Shown in pieces: positions 11,798 through 26,634 of a stretch of DNA of 64,000 nucleotides. The notes beneath the pieces are model-generated. The model made no database searches, was not told where the DNA came from, and saw only the letters and a program-made list of their open reading frames with translations. A program made the position numbers and the translations under genes. Within the stretch, counting starts at the first letter, position 1, and the number at the start of each line of letters is the position of its first letter. The DNA comes from Aristolochia californica (taxonomy: Eukaryota > Streptophyta > Magnoliopsida > Piperales > Aristolochiaceae), in the NCBI GenBank assembly GCA_029961685.1, contig JARWKL010000015.1:17296801-17360800 (forward strand), given 5' to 3'.

Positions 11798-11837
11798 AAA
11801 TTCCACCAAGCTATCAGGGGTTGTACTAGTGGAATTT
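11798..11837. repeat. Conserved 9-bp inverted repeat of the monomer (example)
   Basis: AAATTCCAC (11798-11806) and GTGGAATTT (11829-11837) are perfect reverse complements 22 bases apart. The same pair is present in most monomers (for example near 1674, 12449, 17356 and 45267), though single substitutions break it in some. Confidence 0.75.
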
Positions 11838-14800
11838 CCAAAACATGGATAACAAAACTTTGGTGTTCATTTTTAGTGCGTGAAATATTTTTTTTCACTT
11901 ACATTTATTATAGTTTTCAATTTTATCCATTCATAAACTCTAAAATTTTCATTTTGTTGTGATCTATTTGCCTTATCTTTTGGTTTACGAGAAAAAAGGC
12001 AGAGTGTAAATTCAAATTTGGATTTGAAAAAAAATTAAACAACCAAAATGGAAATGCACAAATGCTGAGAGAGATAATTCCAAAAAGTATCTGTGATTTT
12101 TAAGGATTGTAAACTCTTTTAGTTTTTTATATATTGGGTTTTGCAATCATCGGAAGAAGGGGCCAAGGCATTTTTAACTGAGTGTTGACTCCCAAACCAT
12201 TAGTCATTTCTAACAAAAATTATAGCCGTTACACATTATTATTGATCAAAATATTTACGATGATCTATGATTGTTAGGTCAGCTTTTTGTAAAATATCCT
12301 ACCGCACGTTAACTTGAGAATTTAATTTTTTCTACTCCCTAAAATTTTTGGATCATTAGGTCATTTGCATCTTCAACATGTTTCAGGCATGCATATCCAC
12401 CACTTTTAAAACATGTTAGGATCAATTAGAAATCTCTTTCTTATAAAATTCCTCCAAGCTATTAGGGGTTGTACTAGTGGAATTTCCCAAACATGGATAG
12501 CAAAACTTTGGTGTTCATTTTTAGTGTGTTAAATAATTTTCTTCACTAACATTGATTGGAGTTTTCAATTTTTTTCATACTTAAACTCTAAAATTTTCAT
12601 TTTTTTGTGATCTATTTTTCTTATCTTTTTGTTTACGAGAAAAAAGGGAGAGTGAAAACTCAAGTTTGGATTTGAAAAAATATTGAACATCCAAAATGTA
12701 AATGCACAAATGCTGAGAGAGATAATTGCAAAAAGAATCTGTGATTTTTAAGGAATATAAACTCTTTGAATTCTTTATATATTGGGTTTAACAATCATCG
12801 AAAGAGAGGGGAGAGGGGGAGGGGGGGTGAGGCATTTTTAAATGAGTGTTGAGTCCAAAACCATAAGTCACTTCCAACAAAAATTATAGCCGTTGCACAT
12901 CATTAATTGATGAAAACATTTACGATGATCTATGATTGTCAAGTCCACTTTTTGTAAACTAGGCAAAAAGCGGTTTGTTTGGCTCAGGTAAATATCTCAC
13001 CGCACGTTAAGTTGAGAATATAATGTTTTCTACTTCTTGAAATTTTTTGATCATTAGGTCATTTGCATCTTCAACATGTTTCGGGCATGCATATCCACCA
13101 CATTCAAAAACTCTAAAATTTTAATTTGGTTGTGATGTATTTGCCTTTTTTTTTGTTTACGAGAAAAATGGGAGAGTGAAAACTCAAGTTTGGTTTTGAA
13201 AAAAAATTGAACAACGAAAATGGAAATGCACAAATGCTGAGAGAGATAATTCCAAAAAGAATCTGTGATTTTTTAGGAGTGTAAACTCTTTTAGTTTTTT
13301 ATATATTGGGTTTCGTATTTATCGGAAGTGGGGGGCGAGGCATTTTTAACAAAGTGTTGACTCCCAAACCATAAGTTATTTCCAACAAAAATGTTAGCCA
13401 TTACACTTCATTAATCGATCTAAACATTTACGATGATCTATGATTGTTAGGTCCATTTTTTGTAAAAAAGGCTAATAGTGGGTTGTTTGGCTCTGGTAAA
13501 TATCCCACCGCACGTGAACATGAGAATTTAATTTTTTCTACTCCTTAAATTTTTTGGATCATTAGGTCATTTGCATCTTCAACATGTTTCAGGCATGCAT
13601 CTCCACCACATTTAAAACATGTTAGGATCAATTAGAAATCTGTTTCTTATAAAATTCCACCAAGCTATTAGGGGTTGTACTAGTGGAATATCCCAAACAA
13701 GGAGAACAAAACTTTTGTGTTCATTTTTAGTGCGTGAAATAATTTTCTTAGCTTACATTTATTATAGTTTTCAATTGTTTGCATACTTAAACTCTAAAAT
13801 TTTCATTTTGTTGTGATATATTTGCCTTATCTTTTTTGTATTTGAAAAAAAATATGACATACAAAATGGAAATGCACAAATGCTGAGGGAGATAATTCTA
13901 AAAACTTTTTGTGATTTTTCAGGATTGTAAATTCTTTTAGTTTTTTATATATTGGGTTTTGCAATCATCGGAAGAGGGCGTGAGACATTTTTAATTGAGT
14001 GTTGACTCCCAAACTATAAATCATTTGTAAGAAAAATTATAGCCGTTACACATCGTTAATTGATCAAAACATTTACGATGATCTATGATTGTTAGGTCCG
14101 TTTTTGTAAAATTGGCAAAAAGTGGGTTGTTATGCTTGGGTAAATATCCCGCAGAACGTTAACATTAGAATTTAGTTTTTTCTACTTGTTGAAATTTTTA
14201 GATCATTAGGTCATTTGCATCTTCAACATGTTTCAGTCATGCATATCCACTACATTTAAAACTTGTTAGGATTCAATTAGAAATTTCTTTCTTACAAAAT
14301 TCCACCAAGCTATTAGGGGTTGTACTAGTGGAATTTCCCTAACATGGATAACAAAATTTTGGTGTTCATTGTTAGTGCGTGAAATAATTTTCTTCACTTG
14401 CGTTTATTATAGTTTTCAATTTTTTGCATACATAAACTCTAAAATTTTCATTTTGTTGTGATCTATTTGCCTTATTTTTTTTTTTTGCAAGAAAAATGGG
14501 AGAGTGAAAACTGAAGTTTGGATTCGAAACAAAATTGAACATCCAAAATGGAAATGCATAAATTCCCAGAGAGATAATTCCAAAAAGTATTTGTGATTTT
14601 TAAGGATAGTAAACTCTTTTAGTTTTTTTTATATTGAGTTTTGCAATCATCAGAAGAGGGTGGCAAGGCATTTTTACCTGAGTGTTGACTCCCAAACCTT
14701 AAGTCATTTCTAACAAAAAATATAGGCATTACACATTATTAATCATTCAAACATTTACGATGAACTATGATTGTTAGGTCCATTTTTTGTAAAATAGGCA

Positions 14801-17800
14801 AAAAGTGGGTTGTTTGGCTTTGGTAAATATCACACCTCACGTTAACTAGAGAATTTAAGTTTTTCTATCTTTGAAAGTTTTGGATCATTAGGTCATTTGC
14901 ATCATCAACATGTTTCATGCATGAATATCCACCACATTTAAAACATGTTAGGATCAATTAGAAATTTCTTTCTTACAAAATTCCACCAAGCTATTACGGG
15001 TTGTACTAGTGGAATTTTGCAAAAAAGGATAACAAAACTTTGGTGTTCATTTTTATTTCGTGAAATAATTTTCTTCACTTATATTTATTATAGCTTTCAA
15101 TTTTTTGTGTACATAACTCTAAAATTTTCATTTTGTTGAGATCTATTTGCCTTAATTTTTTGTTTACGAGAAAAATGGGAGATTGAAAACTCAAGTTTGG
15201 ATTTGAAAAAAAATTGAACATCCAAAATGGAAATGCACAAATGCAGAGAGAGATTATTCCAAAAAATATATGTGATTTTGAAGGATTGTAAACTCATTTA
15301 GTTTTTTATATATTGGGTTTTGCAATCATCGGAAGAGGGGGGTGAGACATTTTTAACTGAGTGTTGACTCCCAAACTATAAGCTTTTTTCTAATAGCATC
15401 TTGAATATGTTTCAGGCATGCATATCCGCCACATTTAAAACATGTGAGGATCAATAGGATATCTCTTTCTTATAAAATTCCAGCATGCTATTAGGGGTTG
15501 TACTAGTGGAATTTCCCAAACATGGATAACAAAAGGGAGAGTGAAAACTCAAGTTTGGATTTGAAAAAAAGTTGAACATCCAAAAAGGAAATGAACAAAT
15601 GCAAAGTGAGATAATTCCAAAGAGTATCTGTGATTTTTAAGGATTGCAAACTCTTTTAGTTTTTTATATATTGGGTTTTGCAATCATCGGAAGACGGGGG
15701 GGGAGGCATTTTGAATTGTGTTGACTCCCAAACCATAAATCATTTCTAACAAAAATTATCGCCATTACACATCATTAATCGACAGAAATATTTACAATGA
15801 TCTACGATTGTTATGTCCGCTTTTTGTGAAATAGGCAAAAAGCGGGTTGTTTGGCTCTGGTAAATATCCCACCGCTTAACTTGAGAATTTAATTTTTTTC
15901 TACTCCTTGAAATTTTTGGATCATTAGGTCATTTGCATCTTCAACATGTTTCAGGCATGCATATCCACCACATCAAAAACATGTTAGGATCAATTAGAAA
16001 TCTCTTTCTTATAAAATTTCACCAAACTATAATGGGTTGTACTAGTGGAATTTCCCTAACATGGATAACAAAACTTTCATGTTCATTTTTAGTGCGTGAA
16101 ATAATTTTCTTTACTAACATTTTTTATAGATTAAAATTTTTCATACATAAATTCTTAAATTTTCCTTTTATTGTGATCTATTTGCCTTATCATTTTGTTT
16201 ACGAGAAAATTAGGAGAGTGAAATCTCAAGTTTGGATTTGAAAAAAATTGAACATCCAAAATGGAAATGCAAAAATGCTGAGAGAGATAATTTCAAAAGT
16301 ATCTGTGATTTTTAAGGATTGTAAACACCTTTTGTTTTTTATATATTGGGTTTTTGAAATCAAGGCATTTTTAAGTGACTGTTGACTCCCAAACCAAAAG
16401 CCATTTCTAACAAAAATGATAGCCGTTATACATAATTAATCATTCAAAACATTTATGATGATCTATGATTGTTAGGTCCGCTTTTTGTTAAATAGGCAAA
16501 GAGTGGGTTGTTTGACTCTAGTAAATATCCCACCGCACGTTAACTTCAGAATTTAATTTTTTCTATCCTTGAAATTTTATGATCATTAGGTCATTTGCAT
16601 CATCAACATGTTTTAGGCATGAATATCCAGCAAATTTAAAAGATGTTAGGGTCAATTAGAAATCCCTTTCTTACAGAATTCCACCAACCTATTAGGGGTT
16701 GTACTAGTGGAATTTCCCAAACAGGGATAACAAAACTTTGGTGTTCATTTTTAGGGCTTGAAATAATTTTCTGCACTTATATTTGTTATAGTTTTCAATT
16801 TTTTCCATAAATAAACTTTAAAATTTTCCTATTTTTGTGAGCTTTTTGCCTTATCTTTTTTTTTACGAGAAAAATGAGAGAGTAAAAACTCAAGTTTGGA
16901 TTTGAAAAAAAATTGAACATCCAAAATGGAAATGCACAAATGCTGAGAGTGATAATTCCAAAAAGTATATGTGATTTTTAAGGATTGTAAACGGTTTTAG
17001 TTTTTTATATATTGGGTTTTGCAATCATCGGAAGAGGGGGGCGAGGCATTTTTAACTGAGTATTAACTCCCAAACCATAAGTCATTTCTAACAAATATTA
17101 TAGCCGTTATACATCAATAATCGTTAAAAACATTTACGATGATCTATGATTGTTAGGTCCGCTTTTTGTTAAATAGGCAAAGAGTGGGTTGTTTGACTCT
17201 AGTAAATATCCCACCGCACGTTAACTTGAGAATTTAATTTTTCTACTCCTTGAAATTTTTGGATCATAAGGTCATTTGCATCTTCAACATGTTTCATGCA
17301 TACATATCCACCACATTTAAAACATGTTAGGATCAATTAGAAATCTCTTTCTTATAAAATTGCACCAAGCTATTAGGGGTTGTACTAGTGGAATTTCCCA
17401 AACATGGATAACAAAACATAGGTGTTCATTTCTAGTGCGTGAAATAATTTTCTTCACTTAAATTTATTATCGTTTTTAATATTTTGCATACATCAATTCT
17501 AAAATTTTCATTTTGTTGTGATCAATTTACCTTATCTTTTTGTTTCTGAGAAAAAATGGGATAGTGAAAACTCAAGTTTGAAATTGAAAAAAAATTGAAC
17601 ATCCAAAATCGAAATGCACAAATACTGAGAGAGATAATTCCAAAAAGCATCTGTGATTTTTCAGGATTGTAAACTCTTTTAGTTTTTTATATATTGGGTT
17701 TTGTAATTATGGGAAGATAGGAGAGAGGAGGGAGGGGGGGAAGGGGGCGAAGCTCTTTTAACTGAGTGTTGACTCCCAAACCATAAGTCATTTCTAACAA

Positions 17801-19099
17801 AAATTATAGCCGTTACATCTTTAATCAATCAAAACATTTATGAGGATCTATGATTGTTAGGTTCGCTTTTTGAAAAATACGCAAAAAGTTGGTTGTTTGG
17901 CTCTGGTAAATATCCCACCTTACGTTAACTTGAGAATTTAATTTTTTTAACTCCTTGAAATTTTTTGATGAATAGGTCATTTGCATCTTCAACATGTTTC
18001 AGGCATGCATATCCTCGATATTTAAAACATGTCAGGATCAATTAGAAAACTCTTTCTTATAAAATTCCACCAAGCTATTAGGGGTTGTACTATTGGAATT
18101 TCCCAAACATGGATAACAAAACTTTGGTGTTCATTTGCAGTGCGTGAAATAATTTTCTTCACTCACATTTATTATAGTTTTCAAAATTTTGCATACATAA
18201 ACTCTAAAATTTTCATTTTGTTGTGATCTATTTGTCTTATCTTTTAATTTATGAGAAAAATGGAGAGTGAAAACTCAAGTTTGGATTTGAAAAAAAATTG
18301 AACATCCAAAATGGAAATGCACAAATGCTGAAAGAGATAATTCCAAAAAATAACTGTGATTTTTATGGATTGTAAACTCTTTTATTTTTTTTATTTGGGT
18401 TTTGCAATCATCGGAAGAGGCGGGGAGGTATTTTTAACTGAGTGGTGACTCCCAAACCATAAGTCATTTCTAACAAAAATTATAGCCGTTACACATATTT
18501 AATCGATAAAAAACGATGATCTATGATTATTAGGTCCTCTTTTTGAAAAATGGCAAACAGTGGGTTATTTGGCTCTGGTAAATATCCCATCGTACGTTAA
18601 CTAGAGAATTTACTTTTATCTACTCCATTACTTTTTAGGATCATTAGGTCATTTGCATCTTCAACATGTTTCAGACATGCATATCCACCACATTTAAAAC
18701 ATGTTAGGATTCAATTAGAAATCGCTTTCTTATAAAATTCCACCAAGCTATTAGGTGTTGTACTAGTGAAATTTCCCAAACATGGATAAAAAAACTTTGG
18801 TGTTCATTTTTAGTGTGTGAAATAATTTTCTGCACTTGTATTCATTATAGTTTTCAATTTTTTTCATACATAAACTCTAAAATTTTCATATTGTTGTGAT
18901 CTATTTGCCTTATATTTTTGTTTACGAGAAAAAAAGGAGAGTGAAAACTCAAGTTTGGATTTGAAAAAAAAATTGAACATCAAAAATAGAAATGCATAAA
19001 TGGTGAGAGAGATAATTCCAAAAAGTATATGTGATTATTGAGGATTGTAAACTCTTTTAGTTTTTCATATATTGGGTTTTGCAATCATAAGAAGAAGAG

Positions 19100-19102
<3 letters not shown>

Positions 19103-19133
<31 letters not shown>
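19103..19133 (+). repeat. Poly-G tract, 31 bases, in a satellite monomer
   Basis: An uninterrupted G run at the fixed monomer position just after 'gcaatcat..gaaga'. The following bases are 'tggtgcattttttactgag'. Confidence 0.9.
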
Positions 19134-19134
<1 letters not shown>

Positions 19135-19667
19135 GGTGCATTTTTTACTGAGTGTTAACTCCCAAACCATAAGTCCCTTCTAACAAAAATTATAGCCGTT
19201 ACACAATTTTAATCGATCAAAACATTTATGATGATCTTTGATTGTTAGGTCATCCATATCCACCACATTTAAAACATGTTAGAATCAATTAGAAATCTCT
19301 TTCTTATAAAATTCCTGCAAGCTATTAGGGGTTGTAGTAGTGGAATTTCCCAAACATGGATAACAAAACTTTGGTGTTCATTTTTAGTGCGTGAAATAAT
19401 TTTTTTACTTACATTTATTATTGTTTTAAATTTTTTGCATACATAAACTCTAAAATTTTCTTTTTGTTGTGATCTATTTGTGTTATATTTTTGTTTACGA
19501 GAAAAATGGGGGAGTGAAAACTCAAGTTAGGATTTGAAAAAAATTGAACATCTAAAATGGAAATTTACAAATGCTGAGAGAGATAATTCCAAAACGTATC
19601 TGTGATTTTTAAGGACTATAAACTCCTTTAGCTTTTTAAATATTGGGTTTTGCTATCATCGGAAGAG

Positions 19668-19670
<3 letters not shown>

Positions 19671-19700
<30 letters not shown>
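19671..19700 (+). repeat. Poly-G tract, 30 bases
   Basis: Uninterrupted G run at the same monomer position as the tract at 19103. The two tracts are only about 570 bp apart because the intervening monomer has a deletion near 19248. Confidence 0.9.
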
Positions 19701-19701
<1 letters not shown>

Positions 19702-21073
19702 ATGGTATTTTTACCTGAGTGTTGACTACCAAACCTTAAGTCATTTCTAACAAACATTATAGTCGTTACACATCATTAATCGAGCAAAACATTTATGATG
19801 ATCTATGATTGTTAGGTCCGGTTTTTGTAAAATAGCCGAAAAGTGGGTGTTTTGGCTCTGGTAAATATCCCACCGCACGTTAACTTCAGAATTTAATTTT
19901 CTCTACTCCTTGAAATTTTTCGATCATTAGGTCATTTGCTTCTTCAACATGTTTCAGGCATCCATATCCACCACATTTAAAACTTGTTAGGATTCAATTA
20001 GAAATCTCTTTCTTGTAAAATTCCACAAAGCTATTATGGGTTCAACTAGTGGAATTTCCCAAACATGGATAACAAAACTTTGGTGTTCCTTTTTAATGCG
20101 TGAAATAATTTTCTTCTCTTACATTTATTATAGTTTTCAATTTTTTGCATACATAAACTCTAAAAATTTTATTTTGTTGTGATCTATTTGCCTTATGTTT
20201 TTGTTTACGAGAAAAATGGGAGAGTGAAAACTCAAGTAAGGATTTGAAAAAAAATTGAACTTCCAAAATGGAAATGCACAAATGCTGAGGGAGATAATTC
20301 CAAAAAGTATCTGTGATTTTTAAGGATTTTAAACTCTTTTAGTTTTTTTATATATTGGGTTTTGTAATCATCGGAAGAGAGGAGGGGGGGGAGCCGTTTT
20401 TAACTTAGTGTTGACTCCCAAACAATAAGTCATTTCTATCAAATATTATAGCCACTACACATCATTCATCGATCAAAACATTTACGATGATCTATGAGTG
20501 TTAGGTCCGCTTTTTGTAAAATAGGCAAAAAGTGGGTTGTTTAGCTCTGGTAAATATTCCACCGCACGTTAACTTGAGAATTTAATTTTTTCTACTCCTT
20601 CAAATTTTTGGATCATTAGGTCATTTGCATCTTCAACATGTTTCAGGCATGCATATCCACCACATTTAAAACTTGTTAGGATCCAATTAGAAATCTCTTT
20701 CTTGTAAATTTCACCAAGCTATTAGGGGATGTACTAGTGGAATTTCCCAAACATGGATAACAAAACTTTGGTGTTCAGTTTTATTGCGTGAAATAATTTT
20801 CTTTACTTACATTTATTATAGTTTTCAACTTTTTGCATACATAAATTCTTAAATTTTCATTTTTTGTGATCTATTTGCCTTATCTCTTTGTTTACGAGAA
20901 AAAATGGGAGAGTGAAATCTCAAGTATGGATTTGAAAAAAAATTGAACATCGAAAATGAAAATACACAAATGCTGAGAGAGATAATTCATAAAATTATAT
21001 GTGATTTTTAAAGATTGTAAACTCTTTTGTTTTTTTATATATTGGGTTTAGCATTCATCGGAAGAGGGCAAAG

Positions 21074-21076
<3 letters not shown>

Positions 21077-21108
<32 letters not shown>
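21077..21108 (+). repeat. Poly-G tract, 32 bases
   Basis: Uninterrupted G run preceded by 'agagggcaaaggga' and followed by 'ttggcgttgcat'. Confidence 0.9.
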
Positions 21109-21110
<2 letters not shown>

Positions 21111-23158
21111 GGCGTTGCATTTGTAACTGAGTGTTGACTCCCAAACCATATTCATTTCTAACAAAAATTATAGCCATAACCCATCAATAATCAATCAAAA
21201 CATTTACGATGATCAATGATTCTTAGGTCCGCTTTTTATAAAATAGACAAAAAGTGGGTTGTCTGGCTCTGGTAATTATCCCACCGCACGTTAACTTGAG
21301 AATTTAATTTTTTCTACTCGAAATTTTTGGATCATTAGGATATTTGTATCCTCAACATGTTTCTGGCATGCATATCCTCGACATTGAAAACATGTTAGGA
21401 TCAATTAGAAATCTCTTTTTTTATAAAATTCCACCAACCTATTAGGGGTTGTACTAGTGGAATTTCCCAAACATGGATAACAAAACTTTGGTGTTCAATT
21501 TTAATTCATGAAATAATTTTCTTCACTTACATTTATTAAACTTTTCAATTTTTGTCATACATAAACTCTAAAATTTTCATTTTGTTGTGATCTATTTGCC
21601 TTATTTTTTTTTTTACCAGAAAAATGGGAGCGGGAAAACTCAAGTTTGTATTTGAAAAAAAATTGAACATCCAAAATGGAAATGCACAAATGCTGAGAGA
21701 GATAATTCCAAAACGTATCTATGATTTTTAAGGATTTTAAATTTTTTTTTTTTTTTTTTGGTTTTGCAATCATGGGAAGAGGGGGGCGAGGCATTTTTAA
21801 CTGAGTGTTGACTCCCAAACCATAAGTCGTTTCTAACAAAAATTATAGGTGTTATACATCATTAATCGATCAAAACATTTACGATGATCTATGATTGTTA
21901 GGTCCGATTTTTGTAAAATAGGCAAAAAGTGGGTTGTTTGGCTATGGTAAATATCCCATCATAAGTTAACTTTAGAATTTAATTTTTTCTACTCCTTGAA
22001 ATTTTTGGATCATTAGGTCATTTGCATCTTCAACATGTTTCAGGCATGCATATCCACCACATTTAAAACATGTTAGGATTCAATTAGAAATCGCTTTCTT
22101 ATAAAATTCCACCAAGATATTAGGGGTTGTACTAGTGGAATTTCCCAAAAATGGATAAAAAAACTTTGGTATTTTTTTTTAGTGCGTGAAATAATTTTCT
22201 GCACTTACATTCATTATAGTTTTCAATTTTTTGTGTACGTAAACTCTAAAATTTTCATTTTGTTGTGATTTATTTGCCTTATCTTTTTGTTTATGAGAAA
22301 AAAAGGAGAGTGAAAACTCAAGTCTGGATTTGAAAAAAAATTGTACATCCAAATTAAAAATCCATACATGTTGAGAGAGATAATTCCAAAATATATCTGT
22401 GATTATTAAGGATTGTAAACTCTTTTAGTTTTTTATATATTGGGTTTTGCAATCATAAGAAGTGGGGGGCGAGGCATTTTTAACTGTGTGTCAACTCCCA
22501 AACCGTAAGCCCCTTCTAACAAAAATTATAGACGTTACACATTATTAATCAACGAAAACATTTACAATGATCTATGATTGTTAGGTCCGCTTTTCGTAAA
22601 ATTGGCAAAAAGTCGGTTGTTTGGCTGTGGTAAATATCTCACCGCACGTTAACTTGAGAATTTAATTTTTTCTACTTGTTGAAATTTTTGGATCAGTAGG
22701 TCATTTGCATCTTCAACATGTTTAAGGCATGCATATCCACCACAATTAAAACATGTTAGGATCTATTAGAAACCACATTCTTAGAAAATTGTAGCATGCT
22801 ATTAGGGGTGGTACTTGTGGAATTTCCCAAACATGGATAACACAACTTTGGTGTTCATTTTTGGTGCGTGAAATAATTTTCTTCACTTACATTTATTATA
22901 GTTTTAAATTTTTTGCATACATAAACTCTAAAATTTTTATTTTGTTGTGATCTATTTGCCTTATTTTTTTGTTTACCACAAAAATGGGAGAATGAAAACT
23001 CAAGTTTGGATTTGAAAAAAATTGAACATCCAAAATGGAAATGCACAAATGCAAAGATAGATAATTCAAAAATGTATCTATGATTTTTAAGGACTATAAA
23101 CTCTTTTAGTTTTTTGTATATTGGGTTTTGCTATCATCAGAAGAGGAGGGAGGAAAGG

Positions 23159-23161
<3 letters not shown>

Positions 23162-23205
<44 letters not shown>
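23162..23205 (+). repeat. Poly-G tract, 44 bases (longest in the window)
   Basis: Forty-four consecutive G after a purine-rich lead-in (aggagggaggaaagggga), followed by 'tggtaggggcgtggc'. Confidence 0.9.
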
Positions 23206-23206
<1 letters not shown>

Positions 23207-23892
23207 GGTAGGGGCGTGGCATTTTTAATTGAGTGTTGACTCCCAAACCATAAGTCTTTTCTATCAAACATTATAACCATTACACAACATTAATTGATCA
23301 AAACATTTACGATGATCCATGATTGTTAGGTCCGCTTTTTGTAAAATAGCCAAAAAGTGGGTTGTTTGGATCTGGTAAATATCCCACCGCACGTTAACTT
23401 GAGAATTTAATTTTCTCTACTCCTTTATATGTTTGGATCATTAGGTCATTTGAATCTTCAACATGTTTCAGGCATGCATATCCACTACATTTAAAATAGG
23501 TTACTGATCAATTAGAAATCTCTTTCTTATAAAATTCGACCATGCTATTAGGGGTTGTACTAGTGGAATTTCCCAAACATGGATAACAAAACTTTGGTAT
23601 TCATTTTTAGTGCGTGAAATAATTTTCTTCACTTACATTCATTATAGTTTTGAATTTTTTGCATACATAAACACTAAAATTTTTATTTTGTTGTGATCTA
23701 TTTGCCTTTTCTTTTTGTTTACGAGAAAAATGAGAGAGTGAAAACTCAAGTTTGGATATGAAAAAAATTGAACATCCTAAATGGAAATGCACAAATGTTG
23801 AGAGAGATAATTCAAAAAAGTATCTGTGATTTTTAAGGATTGTAAACTCTTTTAGTTTTTTATATATTGGGTTTTGCAATCATCGGAAGAAA

Positions 23893-23912
23893 GGGGGGGG
23901 GGGGGGGGGGGG
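23893..23912 (+). repeat. Poly-G tract, 20 bases
   Basis: Uninterrupted G run in the next monomer, between 'cggaagaaa' and 'aggcattttt'. Confidence 0.9.
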
Positions 23913-26634
23913 AGGCATTTTTAACTGATTATTGACTCCCAAACCATAAGTCGATTCTAAGAAAAATTATAGCCGTTACACATCATTAATCGATCAAAAC
24001 ATTTACGATGATCTATGATTTTTAGGACTTCTCTTTGTAAAATAGGCAAAAAGTGGGTTGTTTGGCTCTGGTAAATTATCCCTCCGCACGTTAACTTGAG
24101 AATTTAATTATTTCTACTCCTTGAAATTTTCTGATCTATAGGTCATTTGCTTCTTCAACATGTTTCAGGCATCCATATGCACCACATTTAAAACCTTTTA
24201 GGATTCAATTAGAAACCACTTTCTTTTAAAATTTCACCAATCTATTAGGAGTTGTACTAGTGGAATTTCCCAAACATGGATAACAAAACTTTGGTGTTCA
24301 TTTTTAGTGCGTGAAATAATTTTATTCACTTACATTTATTATAATTTTCAATTTTTTGCATACATAAACTCTAAAATTTTCATTTTGTTGTGATCTATTT
24401 GCCTTATCTTTTTTATTACAAGAAAAAAGAGAGTGAAAATTCAATTTTGGATTTGGAAAAAAATTGAACATCCAAAATGGATGCACATATGCTGAGTGAG
24501 ATTATTCCAAAAACTATATGTGATTTTTAAGGATTGTAAACACTTTTAGTTTTTTATATATTGGGTTTTGCAATCATCGGAAGAGGAGGAGGGGGGGGGT
24601 GGCATTTTTAACTGAGTGTAGACTCCCAAACCATAAGTATTTACTAAAAAAATTATAGCCGTTAGACATCATTAATCAATCAAAACATTTACGATGATCT
24701 ATGATTTTTTGGTCCGCCTTTTGTAAAATAGGCAAAAAGTGGGTTGTTTGGCTCCGGTAAATATCCCACCGCACGTTAACTTGAGAATTTAATTTTTTCT
24801 ACTCCTTGAAATTTTTGGATCATTAGGTCATTTGCATCTTCAACATGTTTCAGGCATGCATATCCACCAAATTTAAAACATGTTAGGATCAATTAGAAAT
24901 TTCTTTTTTATAAAATTCCACCAAGCTATTAGGGGTTGTAGATGTGGAATTTCTGAAACAGGGATAACAAAACTTTGGTGTTCATTTTTAGTTCATGACA
25001 TAATTTTCTTCACTTACTTTTATTATAGTTTTCAATTATTTGCATACATAAACTCAAAAATTTTCATTTTTTTGTGATTTATTTGCCTTATCTTTTTGTT
25101 TACGAAAAAAATGGGAGAGTGAAAACTCAAGTTTGGATTTGAAAAAAAAATTGATCATCCAAAACGGAAATGCACAATTGCTGAGAGAGATAATTCCAAA
25201 AAATTATCAGTGATTTTTAAGGAAAGTAAAATATTTTAGTTTTTTATATATTGGGTTTTGCAATCATCGGAAGAGGGGGACGAGTAATTTTTAACTGAGT
25301 TTTGACTCCCTAACCATGAGTCATTTGTAACAAAAATTTTAGCTGTTACTCATCATTAATCGATCGTAACATTTACGATGATCTGTGGTTGGTAGGTCTG
25401 CGTTTTTCAAAATTGGCAAAGAGTGGGTTGTTTGGCTCAGGTAAATATCCCACCGCGCATTAACTTGAGAATTTAATTTTTTCTTCTCCTTGAAATTTTT
25501 GGATCATTAGGTCATTTGCATCATCAACATGTTTCAGGAATGCATATCCACCACATTTAAAACACGTTAGGATCAATTAGAAATCTCTTTCTTATAAAGT
25601 TCCACTAAATTATTAGGGTTTGTACTAGTGGAATTTCCCAAACATGGAGAACAAAACTTTGGTGTTCATTATTGGTGTGTGAAATAATTTTCTTCACTTA
25701 CATTTATTATAGTTTTCAATTTTTTGCATTCATAAACTCTAAAATTTTCATTTTGTGGTTATCTATTTGCCTTATCTTTTTGTTTACGAGAAAAAAGGGA
25801 GAGTGAAAACTCAAGTTTGGATTTGAAAAAAAATTGAACATCCAAAATGAAATGAACAAAAACAGAGAGAGACAATTCCAAAAAGCATATGTGATTTTTA
25901 AGGATTGTAAACTCTTTTAATTTTTTTATATATAGGGTTTTGCTATCATCAGAAGAGGGGGTACAAGGCATTTTTATCTGACTGTTGACTACCTAACCAT
26001 AAGTCATTTCTAACAAAAATTATAACCGTTTCACATCATTAATCGATCAAAACATTTACGATGATCTATGATTGTTAGGTCCGTGTTTTGTAAAATAGGC
26101 AAAAAGAGTGTTGTTTGGCTCTAGTAAATATCTCACCGCACTTTAACTTGAGAATTTAATTTTTTCTACTCCTTGAAATTTTTGGATCATTAGGTCATTT
26201 GCATCTTCAACATGTTTTAGGCATGCATATCTACAACATTTAAAACATGTTAGGATCAATTAGAAATTTATTTCCTATAAAATTCCAGCAAGCTATAAAG
26301 GGTTATACAAGTGGAATTTCTTAAACATACATAACAAAACTTTGGTGTTCATTTTTAGTGCGTGTAATAATTTTCTTCACTAACATTTATAAAAGTTTTC
26401 AATTTTTTGCATACATAAACTCAAAAATTTTCATTTTGTTGTGATCTTTTTGTTTACGAGAAAAATGGGAGAGTGAAAACTCAAGTTTGGATTTGAAAAA
26501 AAATTGAACATCCAAAATGGAAATGCACAAATGCAGAGAGTGATAATTCCTAAAAGTTTCTGTGATTTTTAAGAAATGTAAACTTTTTTAATTTTTTATA
26601 TATTGGGTTTTGCAATCATGGGAAGAGGGGGACG

